The notes beneath the pieces are model-generated. The model worked only from the letters and a program-made list of their open reading frames with translations, did not search any database and was not told where the DNA came from. Positions 50,615-59,616 of a stretch of DNA of 64,000 bases are shown piece after piece (the first letter of the stretch is position 1; every line of letters starts with the position of its first letter). Made by a program: the position numbers and the translations under genes. This stretch comes from Chryseobacterium sp. SORGH_AS_0447 (GTDB lineage Bacteria; Bacteroidota; Bacteroidia; Flavobacteriales; Weeksellaceae), in assembly GCF_030818695.1 (NCBI RefSeq), contig NZ_JAUTAR010000001.1:3280501-3344500 (forward strand), in the 5' to 3' direction.

Positions 50615-51367
50615 TTAAAAAATATAGTCTTTCATTCTCGAAGTTGCCATTTCATTGTCGTTAATCCAGCACAAAAGCTTATCGAGCTTGTCTTCGATCT
50701 TCTTTCCTGAATTCCATTTTCTGTAAAAAGGAATACCAAAATGGTATTTGCTGAAATCGGTAAACTGCCAGGAATTTAGATAAATTAATACGAAATCGTC
50801 TTTTTTGAGGGTTTCAAAAACCATATTTTTATAATACTTCATCGGCAGCATCTGAAAGACGAAATCATTATACGGCAGCTGGCTGTAGGGAGAAATACTT
50901 TCAGGAACCATACTCACCCCGTCTTCCTCGGTAATTTCCGTATCGCGTTTCAGGCGTTTGAAAGGAAAAAGAATATCGGCATGATCGATATTGGAAACAT
51001 AACCGAAACCGAGCATTTTAAGATCTTCCTGGGGCAGCTGATGATCTTTCTGTCGAATCCCCTTGATCTGTTTTTCCAAAAATTCCTCCATCCATTTTTT
51101 GATTTCTTCGATTTCCTGAAGCGTGGAATTTTTATTGTAAAAAGCAATTTCATGCCCTTTGGATGAAATTGCTTTTATGAGGTTTTGCAATTTTTCTGCA
51201 ATTGAAACTTCAATAAAAAAACTTGCTTTTACATCATGAATATCTAAAATTCTGAGAATGGCCTTAGAATTGTTTTCTGTTATTCTGATTCTTTCTTCAT
51301 CCAATAGAGAAGATCCTCTTTTAGTTTCCGCCTCTATATTCTCAATGTTGAAAGTAAACAATACCAT
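50615..51367 (-). CDS. Polysaccharide-deacetylase-like protein, probably catalytically inactive
   Basis: 250 residues with the NodB-type barrel layout. The first strand reads VLFTFNIENIEAE, where active deacetylases have T-F/V-D-D/V-E, and the helix-strand segment ASFFIEVSIAEKLQNLIKAISSKGHEIAFYN aligns with FFVLG..GHEIGSHTYSH. The catalytic Asp is Asn here, and the metal-binding HxxxH after GHEIA is absent (FYNKNSTLQ). Later family strands are recognisable (DFVFQMLPMKYYKNMVFETLKKDDFVLIYLN). No signal peptide. It may bind glycans or have become a regulatory protein. Convergent with the phosphoesterase gene. Confidence 0.75.
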   Translation of the reverse strand: MVLFTFNIENIEAETKRGSSLLDEERIRITENNSKAILRILDIHDVKASFFIEVSIAEKLQNLIKAISSKGHEIAFYNKNSTLQEIEEIKKWMEEFLEKQIKGIRQKDHQLPQEDLKMLGFGYVSNIDHADILFPFKRLKRDTEITEEDGVSMVPESISPYSQLPYNDFVFQMLPMKYYKNMVFETLKKDDFVLIYLNSWQFTDFSKYHFGIPFYRKWNSGKKIEDKLDKLLCWINDNEMATSRMKDYIF

Positions 51368-51451
51368 TTAAATTAAATTTTAGATAAATTTTTTAAAAAA
51401 TTAATAATCAGATGTTAAAGCATGTTTTATTTAAAGTAAAGCTTAATCTGT

Positions 51452-52417
51452 TTAATTTTTACCCAGTTTCACCTTAAGATTCTTGATCATATCTTTCGTC
51501 ATTTCAGAAATGCCGAAATTATAGGAAAGCCCCCAATCATTTTTCGCTACGGAATCATCAATGGATGCCGGCCATGAATCGGCAATTGCCTGTCTGAAAT
51601 CCGGTTTATAATTAATCTCAAATCCTGGGATTTCTTTCTTGATTTCTTCTGCCAATTCTTTTGGAGTAAAAGACATTCCGCCTAAATTGTAAGATGAACG
51701 TACAGTTACATTTTCTTTCGGAGCTTCCATTAGTTTTAAAGTAGCATCAATCGCGTCATCCATATAAAGCATCGGCATTCCTGTATTCTCGGAAATAAAG
51801 CTGGTATATTTTCCCTCTTCGATAGCTTCGTAAAATATCTCTACGGCATAATCGGTTGTTCCGCCCCCTGCAGGTGTTTTCCAGGAAATCAGTCCGGGAT
51901 AACGGATGCTTCTAACATCTACACCATGCTTGTCAAAATAATACTCGCACCACTTCTCTCCTGCCATTTTGGAGATCCCGTAAACCGTTGTCGGATTCAG
52001 AACGACATCCTGGCCTACATTTTCCTTTGGGATTCCTTTTCCGAATACCGCAATAGAACTTGGCCAGAAAATCTTTTGGATAAGCCCTTCTTTGGCCATT
52101 TCACAAAAATGAAGCAGTGGTTCCAGATTCAGTTTCCAGGCAAAAATAGGCTGCTTTTCTGAAGTACCTGACAATAGTGAAGCCAGGTGATACACTGTGG
52201 TAATCTCATAATCTTTGATAACCTGTCTCACCAGCTGGGTATTGGTAACGTCCATTCTTTCGTAATGGCCTGCGGCAGTGATTCCTTTCTGCCATCTGTC
52301 CAGCCCTGAAGCCACTACATTTTCTGCTCCGTGAATTTCAACAAGCCGGTTGGTAAGCTCGGTGCCGATCTGTCCTAAAGCACCTGTAATCAGTATTCTT
52401 TCCGTGTGGGATTCCAT
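51452..52417 (-). CDS. SDR-type L-threonine 3-dehydrogenase-like epimerase family protein
   Basis: 321 residues. The Rossmann motif RILITGALGQIGTEL (about 7-21) and catalytic SSIAVFG, YGISKMAGEKWCEYY place it in the extended SDR family. Features shared with the Flavobacterium threonine dehydrogenase type are VYHLASLLSGTSEKQP, RYPGLISWKTPAGGGTTDYAVEIFYEAI and NLGGMSFTPKELA. It would oxidise L-threonine to 2-amino-3-ketobutyrate with NAD+. No kbl is in the window. Assignment within the SDR family rests on these motifs. Confidence 0.88.
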   Translation of the reverse strand: MESHTERILITGALGQIGTELTNRLVEIHGAENVVASGLDRWQKGITAAGHYERMDVTNTQLVRQVIKDYEITTVYHLASLLSGTSEKQPIFAWKLNLEPLLHFCEMAKEGLIQKIFWPSSIAVFGKGIPKENVGQDVVLNPTTVYGISKMAGEKWCEYYFDKHGVDVRSIRYPGLISWKTPAGGGTTDYAVEIFYEAIEEGKYTSFISENTGMPMLYMDDAIDATLKLMEAPKENVTVRSSYNLGGMSFTPKELAEEIKKEIPGFEINYKPDFRQAIADSWPASIDDSVAKNDWGLSYNFGISEMTKDMIKNLKVKLGKN

Positions 52418-52506
52418 CTTAATTTTATTAGTTGATCAAAAACAAAAATAGATATTTTAAGCCCTATCTTAAAACAAAATTGTAAATTAGGTTACAAAAT
52501 CTGCAA

Positions 52507-54193
52507 ATGAAAAAGATTATTATTTCCCTCATCTTATTTTCTTCCACAGTTTCAGCACAATACACAGACATCAATATTGTAAAGGAAGTTAAGGTAAAGA
52601 ATAAAGGTGTTGTTGTTTCCGCGCACCCGTTGGCGAGCGAAGCCGGAGCGAAAATCCTAAAAGCGGGCGGAAATGCTTATGATGCCATTGTTGCCACGCA
52701 GTATGCCTTAGCTGTCGTCTATCCGCAGGCCGGAAATATCGGCGGTGGCGGATTTTTGGTAGGAGTTAAAAACAACGGTGAAAAGTTTACGCTTGACTAT
52801 CGGGAAACAGCACCCCGTAAAGCTTCGCACGATATGTATGTCGATAAGAACGGGAAGGCTGATACGAATCTTTCACAAAACGGTAGGCTGGCCGTCGGTA
52901 TTCCGGGAAGTGTTGCCGGATTTTTCGCTACGTTAAAATACTGCAGGCTTCCCATGAATCAGCTGATTCAGCCGGCCATCGACTTGGCCGAAAAAGGATT
53001 TGCCATTACCGAACAGGAAGGCGGGCTTATTAAATTCCCATAAAGAACAGTTTCAAAAACACAATTCATCTTCTTTTGCTTTTATTAAAGATGCTCCGTG
53101 GAAAGCGGGTGATATCCTGGTACAGAAAGAGCTGGCTGAAACACTACGATTGATTCAGAAAGAAGGTTTAAAAGGGTTTTACCAGGGAAGAACCGCCAAA
53201 TTGCTGGTCGCTGAAATGAAACGGGGAAACGGGATCATTACCTCAGAAGACCTGAAAAATTATAAAGTGGCGGAACGAAAAGCGCTGGAGTTTGACTATA
53301 AAGGAAGTCACGTTGTTTCGATGCCGCTGCCTTCAAGCGGCGGAATTCTTCTTGCCCAGATGCTGAAAATGGCGGGATACGAAAATCTGGAAAAATACCA
53401 GCAGAACAGCACAAAAGCTGTTCAGATCATGGTGGAAGCCGAAAGAAGGGCTTTTGCCGACAGAGCCGAATATATGGGCGATCCGGATTTTATTCAGGAT
53501 AAAACCGCATACCTGATTTCTGATGATTATCTCAGAAACCGATGGAAAAGCTTCAGCTTTAGCAAAGCCACCCGAAGTGCAGAAGTGGGCAAAATTATCA
53601 GGCAGCCGAAAGAATCTACAGAAACAACCCATATTTCCGTCATCGATAAAGAAGGCAATGCCGCTGCCGTTACGACAACCCTGAACGGATTGTACGGCAG
53701 TAAAGTCATCGTTTCCGGAGCCGGGTTTTTCCTTAATAATGAAATGGACGATTTCTCCATTAAACCCGGCGTTCCGAATATGTTCGGTGCGGTGGGCGGC
53801 GAAGCCAATTCCATTCAGCCGAATAAAAGGATGCTTTCTTCGATGACGCCCACCATCGTCCTAAAAAACGGAAAACCGTATATGGTTGTCGGAACCCCGG
53901 GCGGGACAACTATTCCTACCTCGGTTTATCAATCGATTGTGGATGTTATTGATTTTAAATTAAATGCCAACATTTCCGTTAATTCCCCGAAATTCCATCA
54001 CCAATGGCTTCCCGAAGCTGTTGCCTTTGAAAAGAACTTCCCTGAGACCACCATTAGTGAGATAGAAAAACTGGGCTACAAAGCCGAAAGATGGAACCAG
54101 ATCGGCAGAACCGAAATGATCCTGATTGATGAAACCGGAAATATTCATGCGGTCGCCGATGGCCGCGGCGATGATTCTGTGGCGGTGGAATAA
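52507..54193 (+). pseudogene. ggt: Gamma-glutamyltransferase interrupted by a one-base insertion
   Basis: The first part (52507 to about 53020) encodes a signal peptide and the front of GGT (GVVVSAHPLASEAGAKILKAGGNAYDA, GGGGFLVGV, YRETAPRKA). After the codons for EQE at 53011-53019 one extra G shifts the frame to an early stop at 53041. In the +1 frame the sequence continues GLLNSHKEQFQKHNSSSFAFI without a gap to 54193, with the autoprocessing/catalytic Thr in ETTHISVIDKEGNAAAVTTTLNG and GTPGGTTIPTSVYQSI. Removing one base gives a complete 561-residue enzyme, the normal length. All motifs remain, so it is a very recent mutation or a sequence error. Intact GGT breaks down glutathione in the periplasm. 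Confidence 0.9.
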
Positions 54194-54237
54194 TGACAGA
54201 TTACCTTTAATTTGGGATAAGCCTTTGAAAATATCCC

Positions 54238-55467
54238 CTATCCTGCGTAAAGCTGCTCAAAATAATTCCCCAGGGTTGCCAGGCGTTCATGGCTGTTATG
54301 GTTGATGTAGTTCAGGAACATCTTTTCCGTACTGTGGCCGGTGGCCTGCATCAGCAAAGGAGTCGGGATCTTTCCATAGAAGTTGGATGCGAAGCTCCGC
54401 CTGCCGATGTGGCTGCTGATGACTTCCCATTTTTTTACAAAAGTGTCCTCCGAACGGTGGCCGGTTCGCTTTCTGGCATTGATCTGTTCATTGATCCCTG
54501 CCAGTCTGGCAATCTTCCTGATCCGGCGGTTATAAATGTCATGGTCGATGGGATCGGGAAAGCAATAGTCATTTTCCTTCAGAATATTCAAAACAACAGG
54601 ATGAAGCGGAAGAATAATTTCTTTACGTGTTTTCTGCTGTATAAAAGTAATATACATCCGGCTCCCTGTTTCCGAAAGCTGACTTTTATTGAAAACCATG
54701 AAATCTGAAATCCGCTGTCCCGTATAGCAGCTGATCAGCAGCCAGTCTTTGGCTGTTACATATTCTTCAGGAACTTCGGTCTGCTTTATTTTTGCGATCT
54801 CAGATTCGGTAAGGATAATGATGCGGGCAGGCTTTTTCTCCCTGCGGACTTCCAGTTCCCGTACGTGGGTTACCATTCCTTTTTTTTCAGCAAAATTCAG
54901 GATGGTCTTTACAAAATGAATAGTCCTGTGAAGCGTATTTTCGCTGTACTCCTCTTTTTTTCCGAAGATAAAAAAATCACGGACAAACTCTGCATTGATA
55001 TTTGTGAGGATCAGACGTCTATGAAGAAACCCTTCAAAACGTTGGAGAAGCCTGAAGAATACGAGATAGCGTTTGTACGTAGAATGGCAGATCATCTCTT
55101 TACGGACAGTGATATAAGAAAGAGTAAGGCTTAGAAATGAATTTTCCGGCTGCTGCAAAGCCTTGGCTGTGATGATTTCACTAAGCTTTTTTGAAATTCC
55201 TGTCTTGGTAACTGCTTTCTTACCCGTTTTGCGCTGCCTGATGTATTCAGCCAATTCCACTTTAATACGATCCAAAACCGCGCTGATGTTTTTATTTTTT
55301 TTCAGGTAAATATTTTTCGGACGTTCCTTTTCAGCATCCCATTCCTGAGGAGCCATCATGATACCGGTAAGAAAAACAAAATCCAGACGAAATGACTCAT
55401 CCAGAACACGTAGATAAATAGGGCCGGAAACTTTTTGTGTTTCCGGAAGATAAAAAGTAAAATTCAT
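54238..55467 (-). CDS. Tyrosine recombinase (phage-integrase family)
   Basis: 409 residues. The N-terminal arm-binding domain (LDFVFLTGIMMAPQEWDAEKERPKNI) is typical of Bacteroidota integrases; a SAM-like core-binding domain spans about 105-200. Catalytic residues are visible: Arg252 in CYTGQRISDF, Lys near 279, His353 and Arg356 in SSHIGRRSFAS, His378 in ATGHST and Tyr387 in MFLNYI, so it should be active. Directly upstream of its start (55511-55737) are two inverted copies of a core-site-like sequence and a promoter reading toward this gene. It could be an invertase for that segment or the integrase of a decayed mobile element. Confidence 0.92.
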   Translation of the reverse strand: MNFTFYLPETQKVSGPIYLRVLDESFRLDFVFLTGIMMAPQEWDAEKERPKNIYLKKNKNISAVLDRIKVELAEYIRQRKTGKKAVTKTGISKKLSEIITAKALQQPENSFLSLTLSYITVRKEMICHSTYKRYLVFFRLLQRFEGFLHRRLILTNINAEFVRDFFIFGKKEEYSENTLHRTIHFVKTILNFAEKKGMVTHVRELEVRREKKPARIIILTESEIAKIKQTEVPEEYVTAKDWLLISCYTGQRISDFMVFNKSQLSETGSRMYITFIQQKTRKEIILPLHPVVLNILKENDYCFPDPIDHDIYNRRIRKIARLAGINEQINARKRTGHRSEDTFVKKWEVISSHIGRRSFASNFYGKIPTPLLMQATGHSTEKMFLNYINHNSHERLATLGNYFEQLYAG

Positions 55468-55510
55468 TGGTATATTTAATCATTTTCTGGCTGCTAAAAT
55501 AACAATAAAA

Positions 55511-55531
55511 AGTAGTCCTATCTAGACTACT
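55511..55531. repeat. Left inverted repeat, candidate recombinase core site
   Basis: Arms AGTAGTC and GACTACT (perfect 7-bp inversion) flank a 7-bp spacer CTATCTA, the geometry of a tyrosine-recombinase crossover site. It matches the right copy (55717-55737) in inverse orientation at 19 contiguous positions. It lies 44 bp upstream of the recombinase ATG. Confidence 0.75.
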
Positions 55532-55716
55532 TATATGCACAAATATAGACAAAATATTGATACCACAAAAAAAAATAAAACATTGTTTTATAAGTATTTA
55601 TAACTCATCCATAAGTGTTTATTGTTTAAAAAAATTACTGTTTTCGTTTGCTTTAATATAAATCTTCATCAAAAACACAATATAAATTATTGAACTGCAA
55701 ATCAGTTGAATGCAAA
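55532..55716. other. 185-bp segment between inverted repeats, possibly invertible
   Basis: This AT-rich segment is bounded by 19-bp identical inverted repeats and contains no ORF, but holds the promoter at 55540-55570. Inversion would place that promoter near 55678-55708 facing right, toward 56326. Size and repeat length resemble the invertible promoters of Bacteroides. Inversion has not been shown. Confidence 0.5.
55540..55570 (-). promoter_or_regulatory. Promoter inside the inverted-repeat-bounded segment, facing the recombinase
   Basis: On the minus strand TTTTG at 55566-55570 and TATATTTG at 55540-55547 are 18 bp apart, a full Bacteroidota -33/-7 promoter. Transcription would start near 55535 and run through the left repeat into the recombinase gene. 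Confidence 0.7.
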
Positions 55717-55737
55717 AGTAGTCTAGATAGGACTATG
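55717..55737. repeat. Right inverted repeat, candidate recombinase core site
   Basis: The same 19-bp core as the left copy, in opposite direction (spacer TAGATAG). The last two bases differ (TG versus CT). Confidence 0.75.
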
Positions 55738-55740
55738 TTT

Positions 55741-56325
55741 AAAATTAGAGATGTAAAACAAGCATTAATCTGACAACTTAATGTTCATTTATTCAGAACC
55801 GAATGCGTTTAAGAATAACTTTAATTTAGAGAAAACGATAACCACTAGTATAAACTATAAGTAGAAGCATGACAATTTTTTAATTACAAGATAAACACAA
55901 TACAGAACATGATGAAGAACACAATTTTTATACTTACTTCGGAACAAACCGCTCCAATCCTTTTAATATAGGACACAGATATTTTCTGCCACAAATCCAA
56001 GACCGCTTTGTTTTCCGATTCTTATTTCTAAAAAAAATTCTCAGGAGTTTCTTTTAAAGGTATAAAGATCAATCCGAAATTCTTATCAAAGGATCAGGTT
56101 TGCGATACAAAAGAATCAGAAATTTTAATGAATAATAAAAACCTGAAAAAGTATGATAATTAAAACGGCACCAACATAAAATATGAAATTCTAATAAAAA
56201 AGTAATGATGATTGATCTATTAAAGTATCTGTGGTTTAATTATAATAGATGACCAACTCGTATATAACTGCTTTTTATATACTGATCTTTAATTATTAAT
56301 ATAACAACCTTTTATAAAATTTCAA
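55741..56325. other. AT-rich gap without a convincing gene
   Basis: 585 bp with only tiny frames, for example a 20-codon ATG frame at about 55910 and an open stretch at about 56055-56160 (KGIKINPKFLSKDQVCDTKE-like) that has no proper start. These may be remains of decayed genes. The last 60 bp are AT-rich leader for the gene at 56326. Confidence 0.5.
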
Positions 56326-56571
56326 ATGAAAAAAACATTATTAACGGCCGGTATTATTTTATCGGGCCTTGTTTACAGCCAGGTAGGCATCAACAACAAT
56401 ACACCCAAAGCGACATTGGATGTGACTGCAAACACCACTGACGGCAGCAAGCCGGAAGGAATGATTGCCCCTCGCCTGACCGGCGACCAGATCAAATCTG
56501 CTGATGCCAGCTACGGAACCGATCAGAAAGGAAAATTGATCGGGATTAAACTTAAACAGGCTCATAGATAA
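56326..56571 (+). pseudogene. Truncated VGIN-type secreted protein
   Basis: 81 residues. It has a signal peptide (MKKTLLTAGIILSGLVYS), then QVGINNNTPKATLDVTANTT and the segment DGSKPEGMIAPRLTGDQIKSADASYGTDQKG, which in full-length flavobacterial relatives continues for well over a hundred more residues. Here the match breaks after DQKG into KLIGIKLKQAHR and stop, so the gene looks 3'-truncated, probably by deletion. It might still be expressed and exported. It lies 34 bp before the 601-residue secreted protein gene and could share its transcript. Confidence 0.65.
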
Positions 56572-56605
56572 AAAAAATATCATTTAACACAAAAAATCTG
56601 AAAAA

Positions 56606-58411
56606 ATGAAATACATACATAATTTGTTCACGTTAATATTTTTTATTAATATCAATATATCTGCACAGGTGGGCATCAATACAGACAAGCCCAATGCATA
56701 TGCTGGGCTTCATATCTCTGAAAGGAAAGATCCGGCAAGCACAAATCCCGACAAATATAATGGGATCATCATTCAGCGTTATACCGAAGCACAGCGGGAT
56801 ACGCAGCTTACTCCGAATATGACTGCCGGGCAAAACAGTCTGATGATATTTAATACCACCGAAAACTGTTACAACTATTGGAACAGTGAAGATAATGAAT
56901 GGAAAAGCCTTTGCGGACGATTTGGAAAAGGCACGTTTTCTTATAATTGTAATGCAGATGTGACTGTTCATGGTATTTACAGCAAAGGAAAAGAACTCAC
57001 TACATCCCATTATCTTAGTGTCAAAGTAACGGTTACAAAACCTGGATCTTATGAGATTGCAGGAACAACCAACAATGGATACAACTTTTACAAGACGGGG
57101 ACTTTTCTGACGACCGGCAGCTTTACAGTGAATATTCCCGGAACTGGGATCCCGGCAAATACTAACACTGCAGGTGGTGGCGATACTGTAGCTATTACAA
57201 ACAATGGAGTTTCTCAGCCATGTTCTCCACCTGTACAGGTCCCGGTACTTCCGGACTCGGGAACATACACTATGAGCTGCGGTTCGGCTATTGTGAATGG
57301 AGTTTATAAAGTAGGTACCGCACTTACTTCAAGCAATACCATTACTTTACCGGTAAATGTGACAGCGTTGGGAAGCTATACCGTTACCACCAACACGGTG
57401 GACGGAATTTCTTTTAGTGCTTCAGGTACTTTTACAGCAACAGGTAACCAAAACATCACGCTAAACGGGACAGGAACACCCACCTCTACAGCTATAAAAA
57501 AGTTAACGATAACATCAGATAGCGAGGGTGGCGTTTCCAAATCGTGTAATGTAAATGTGATTGTAGTTATTCCTAAAAAAATATTATTGACTATAGGAAC
57601 TTCTCCTAATGGATATGGTTATAATTTTTCCGGTACAGCAGCCTCAAATGGACTTATCACAACGGCAGCTAATTATGGAACGCTTGCTAATAGCGTCGTT
57701 AAATATGAAGGCTGGGACCAGATCATAAACGGAACAAATGCACCATCAGCAGCTCAGCTTACTGGTTGGACAACAGGCAGCAATCCCGTAGACATTATTG
57801 TAATAGGGTACTCTTGGGCAGCAAGTACCACCGAAGCCCAAATACTTGCAAACTATATTGCGAAAGGAGGCGTTGTATTGGCATTCTCTGAAAGCACCGG
57901 GGGGATGCAAAACTTATTAAGAATAGTATTTGATGCTTCAGTTTCTACGGGAAGTATAAATAGTGCGGGCGCGTTGTACAAATTACCTCTCACAAATGAT
58001 TCTATTTTGAATGGCCCTTTTGGTGACATCAGGGGATTACAATGGGGAGAAGATGCTTCCTCAACAACTTACGCCACGGGATTACCTTCCAGCGAAATAA
58101 CTGTATATTCTGGTGATACCAATATATCAACAGCTAATCCGGCAGGAACCATAGGCCGTGTTACAGCATTCAGGCACAATACCCTCAATTTTATTTGGGT
58201 AGGTGATGGCGGTTTTAACTCTAATAATGGCGGTACTTCGGATACTATTTGTCCATTCGTTTTAAATGCCAACAATTTTCCTGTATTTAAGCCTAATTAT
58301 GGAAATGGAGCTGCTGCTTATAAGATGAATGTATATAATTCAATATTTACAGCCAATGCTTTTGCTTGGGCTCTCGACAAAGCGGAGCACAATGGTATTA
58401 ATAAATATTAA
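56606..58411 (+). CDS. Large secreted protein with two beta-sandwich repeats
   Basis: 601 residues. The signal peptide (MKYIHNLFTLIFFININISA) is followed by QVGINTDKPNAYAGLHIS, shared with the proteins at 23496 and 56326. Two related repeats of about 90 residues, roughly 118-208 and 225-312, run from a first Cys (SYNCNADVTVHGIYSKGKEL; TMSCGSAIVNGVYKVGTAL) to a closing Cys (NNGVSQPC; EGGVSKSC), so each probably carries a disulfide. The C-terminal half (320-601) has alternating alpha/beta with VDIIVIGYSWAASTTEAQIL and GGVVLAFSES, suggestive of a Rossmann-like or ThuA-like domain. Surface adhesion or matrix roles are guesses. Low-complexity Thr/Asn/Gly content is high. Confidence 0.8.
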   Translation: MKYIHNLFTLIFFININISAQVGINTDKPNAYAGLHISERKDPASTNPDKYNGIIIQRYTEAQRDTQLTPNMTAGQNSLMIFNTTENCYNYWNSEDNEWKSLCGRFGKGTFSYNCNADVTVHGIYSKGKELTTSHYLSVKVTVTKPGSYEIAGTTNNGYNFYKTGTFLTTGSFTVNIPGTGIPANTNTAGGGDTVAITNNGVSQPCSPPVQVPVLPDSGTYTMSCGSAIVNGVYKVGTALTSSNTITLPVNVTALGSYTVTTNTVDGISFSASGTFTATGNQNITLNGTGTPTSTAIKKLTITSDSEGGVSKSCNVNVIVVIPKKILLTIGTSPNGYGYNFSGTAASNGLITTAANYGTLANSVVKYEGWDQIINGTNAPSAAQLTGWTTGSNPVDIIVIGYSWAASTTEAQILANYIAKGGVVLAFSESTGGMQNLLRIVFDASVSTGSINSAGALYKLPLTNDSILNGPFGDIRGLQWGEDASSTTYATGLPSSEITVYSGDTNISTANPAGTIGRVTAFRHNTLNFIWVGDGGFNSNNGGTSDTICPFVLNANNFPVFKPNYGNGAAAYKMNVYNSIFTANAFAWALDKAEHNGINKY

Positions 58412-58445
58412 TCGATTTTAATATTTTGGTTTTCAAACCATCCGT

Positions 58446-58585
58446 ATGAAACAAATGATGAGAGAGAAGGTTGCAGAAAGCGGGATAGAAATATCCCGCA
58501 TCTGTAATCTTATGAAATGTACCAAGGATGATATAGGGAAATGTACCTGTCCAATGATCTGGATCCAAAAATACTTTTAATATAA
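58446..58585 (+). pseudogene. Decayed copy of the HTH gene at 58988
   Basis: An ATG frame gives MKQMMREKVAESGIEISRIC and then NLMKCTKDDIGK, parallel to IKQRVYETEIEHMRICKFFDCTEKEIAEMY in the intact gene. After GGG-AAA at about 58541-58546 the frame is lost; adding one A gives GKMYLSNDLDPKILLI, again parallel to the paralogue, before a stop at 58583. The rest of the gene is gone. Confidence 0.65.
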
Positions 58586-58987
58586 AGCAAATTGCTAATA
58601 TCAAAAGGAGAAATATCCTTTTACTAATTACTGCTAGCTTATCACTGACTTCTATATTAACGTGAATTCGACAGTATTTAAATAGAAATAAACTAAAAAA
58701 GAAGGAGGGTGATCAGAAATCTTCAAATAGTCTCCTTTTAAAAGATGCGCCATAAGATCCTGTGCTATATAAAACTGTTAATCAAATGTTTACCAAGTAT
58801 ACAGCCAGCCTGTCTACTTCGAGATTACGTTATCTAAAACTTTAGATCGAAGGTACTGTAGCATAATCATCAAAATATCCCAATGCCTTCAATTAAATAC
58901 AGAACCTATTTCAATACAAATTGTTAAATCATAACAATGCGAAAAGCGGGCTGAAACCGATATTTTAAAATAAAAACATAAAAGATA
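58586..58987. other. Gap with weak hairpins and no gene
   Basis: 402 bp of AT-rich DNA. A small hairpin AAAAGGA/TCCTTTT lies at 58603-58622 and a second imperfect one at about 58696-58740. Open frames are under 35 codons. Probably remnants from loss of the copy at 58446 plus leader for the gene at 58988. Confidence 0.5.
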
Positions 58988-59446
58988 ATGAATTTCAAAA
59001 AAATACACATCGGAGAACTGATCAAACAGCGGGTATACGAAACCGAAATCGAACATATGCGGATCTGTAAATTCTTCGACTGCACTGAAAAGGAAATCGC
59101 TGAAATGTATGAAGCTGAAAACCTATACCCGGATGTGATTATGAAATGGTGCAAGCTTCTAGAATACGATTTTTTCAGAATCTACACTCAGCATTTGATC
59201 CTTTACGCTCCTATTAATCAAGAGAAATACAGCAAGAAAAAAACCGGTAAATCAGCATTGCCTTCCTTCCGTAAGAGCATTTATACCCAGGAAGTCATCG
59301 AATTTATTTTAGAGCTTATCCTTACCGGCCAGAAAACCAAAACAGAAATCATAAGTGATTATAACATTCCTAAAACAACTTTATATAAATGGCTGCAAAA
59401 ATACAGTGCAACAGAGGGGAAAAAAGAAAAAAACAATGATGTATAA
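58988..59446 (+). CDS. Helix-turn-helix protein of a Chryseobacterium-type accessory family
   Basis: 152 residues. The N-terminal half (FKKIHIGELIKQRVYETEIEHMRICKFFDCTEKEIAEMYE) is an all-helical unit, followed by CKLLEYDFFRIYTQHLILYAP. The C-terminal half contains a transposase-like HTH, QEVIEFILELILTGQKTKTEIISDYNIPKTTLYKWLQKY. I recall this protein being repeated many times in Chryseobacterium genomes, often next to a partner like the 60037 gene. DNA binding is likely; no catalytic domain is present. A decayed copy lies just upstream. Confidence 0.75.
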   Translation: MNFKKIHIGELIKQRVYETEIEHMRICKFFDCTEKEIAEMYEAENLYPDVIMKWCKLLEYDFFRIYTQHLILYAPINQEKYSKKKTGKSALPSFRKSIYTQEVIEFILELILTGQKTKTEIISDYNIPKTTLYKWLQKYSATEGKKEKNNDV

Positions 59447-59616
59447 AATAAGCGTCTATAACTTTATTCAAACTTCAGCTTGTGTCTGCACATTTAACAG
59501 ATCATACGATCAAGAAAATAGACAAAAAATGTTTACATCTTACAAGAATTATATTCATCATAAAGAATATTTCAACAGGATTAATCTAACGTATTAAATG
59601 AGTGTAACATAATATA

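Noticed and set aside
55532..55716. A promoter in the inverted segment already facing right
   Set aside because: The only candidates (TTCGTTTG near 55640 and TATTGTTT) deviate from TAnnTTTG and lack a -33 partner; the convincing promoter faces left.
58480..58500. GCGGGATAGAAATATCCCGC palindrome as an operator or terminator
   Set aside because: It lies inside the decayed HTH reading frame and is explained by codons conserved with the paralogue (SGIEISRI).
59355..59597. 80-codon frame overlapping the end of the 58988 HTH gene
   Set aside because: Out-of-frame shadow of the HTH gene for its first third, then AT-rich low-complexity sequence.
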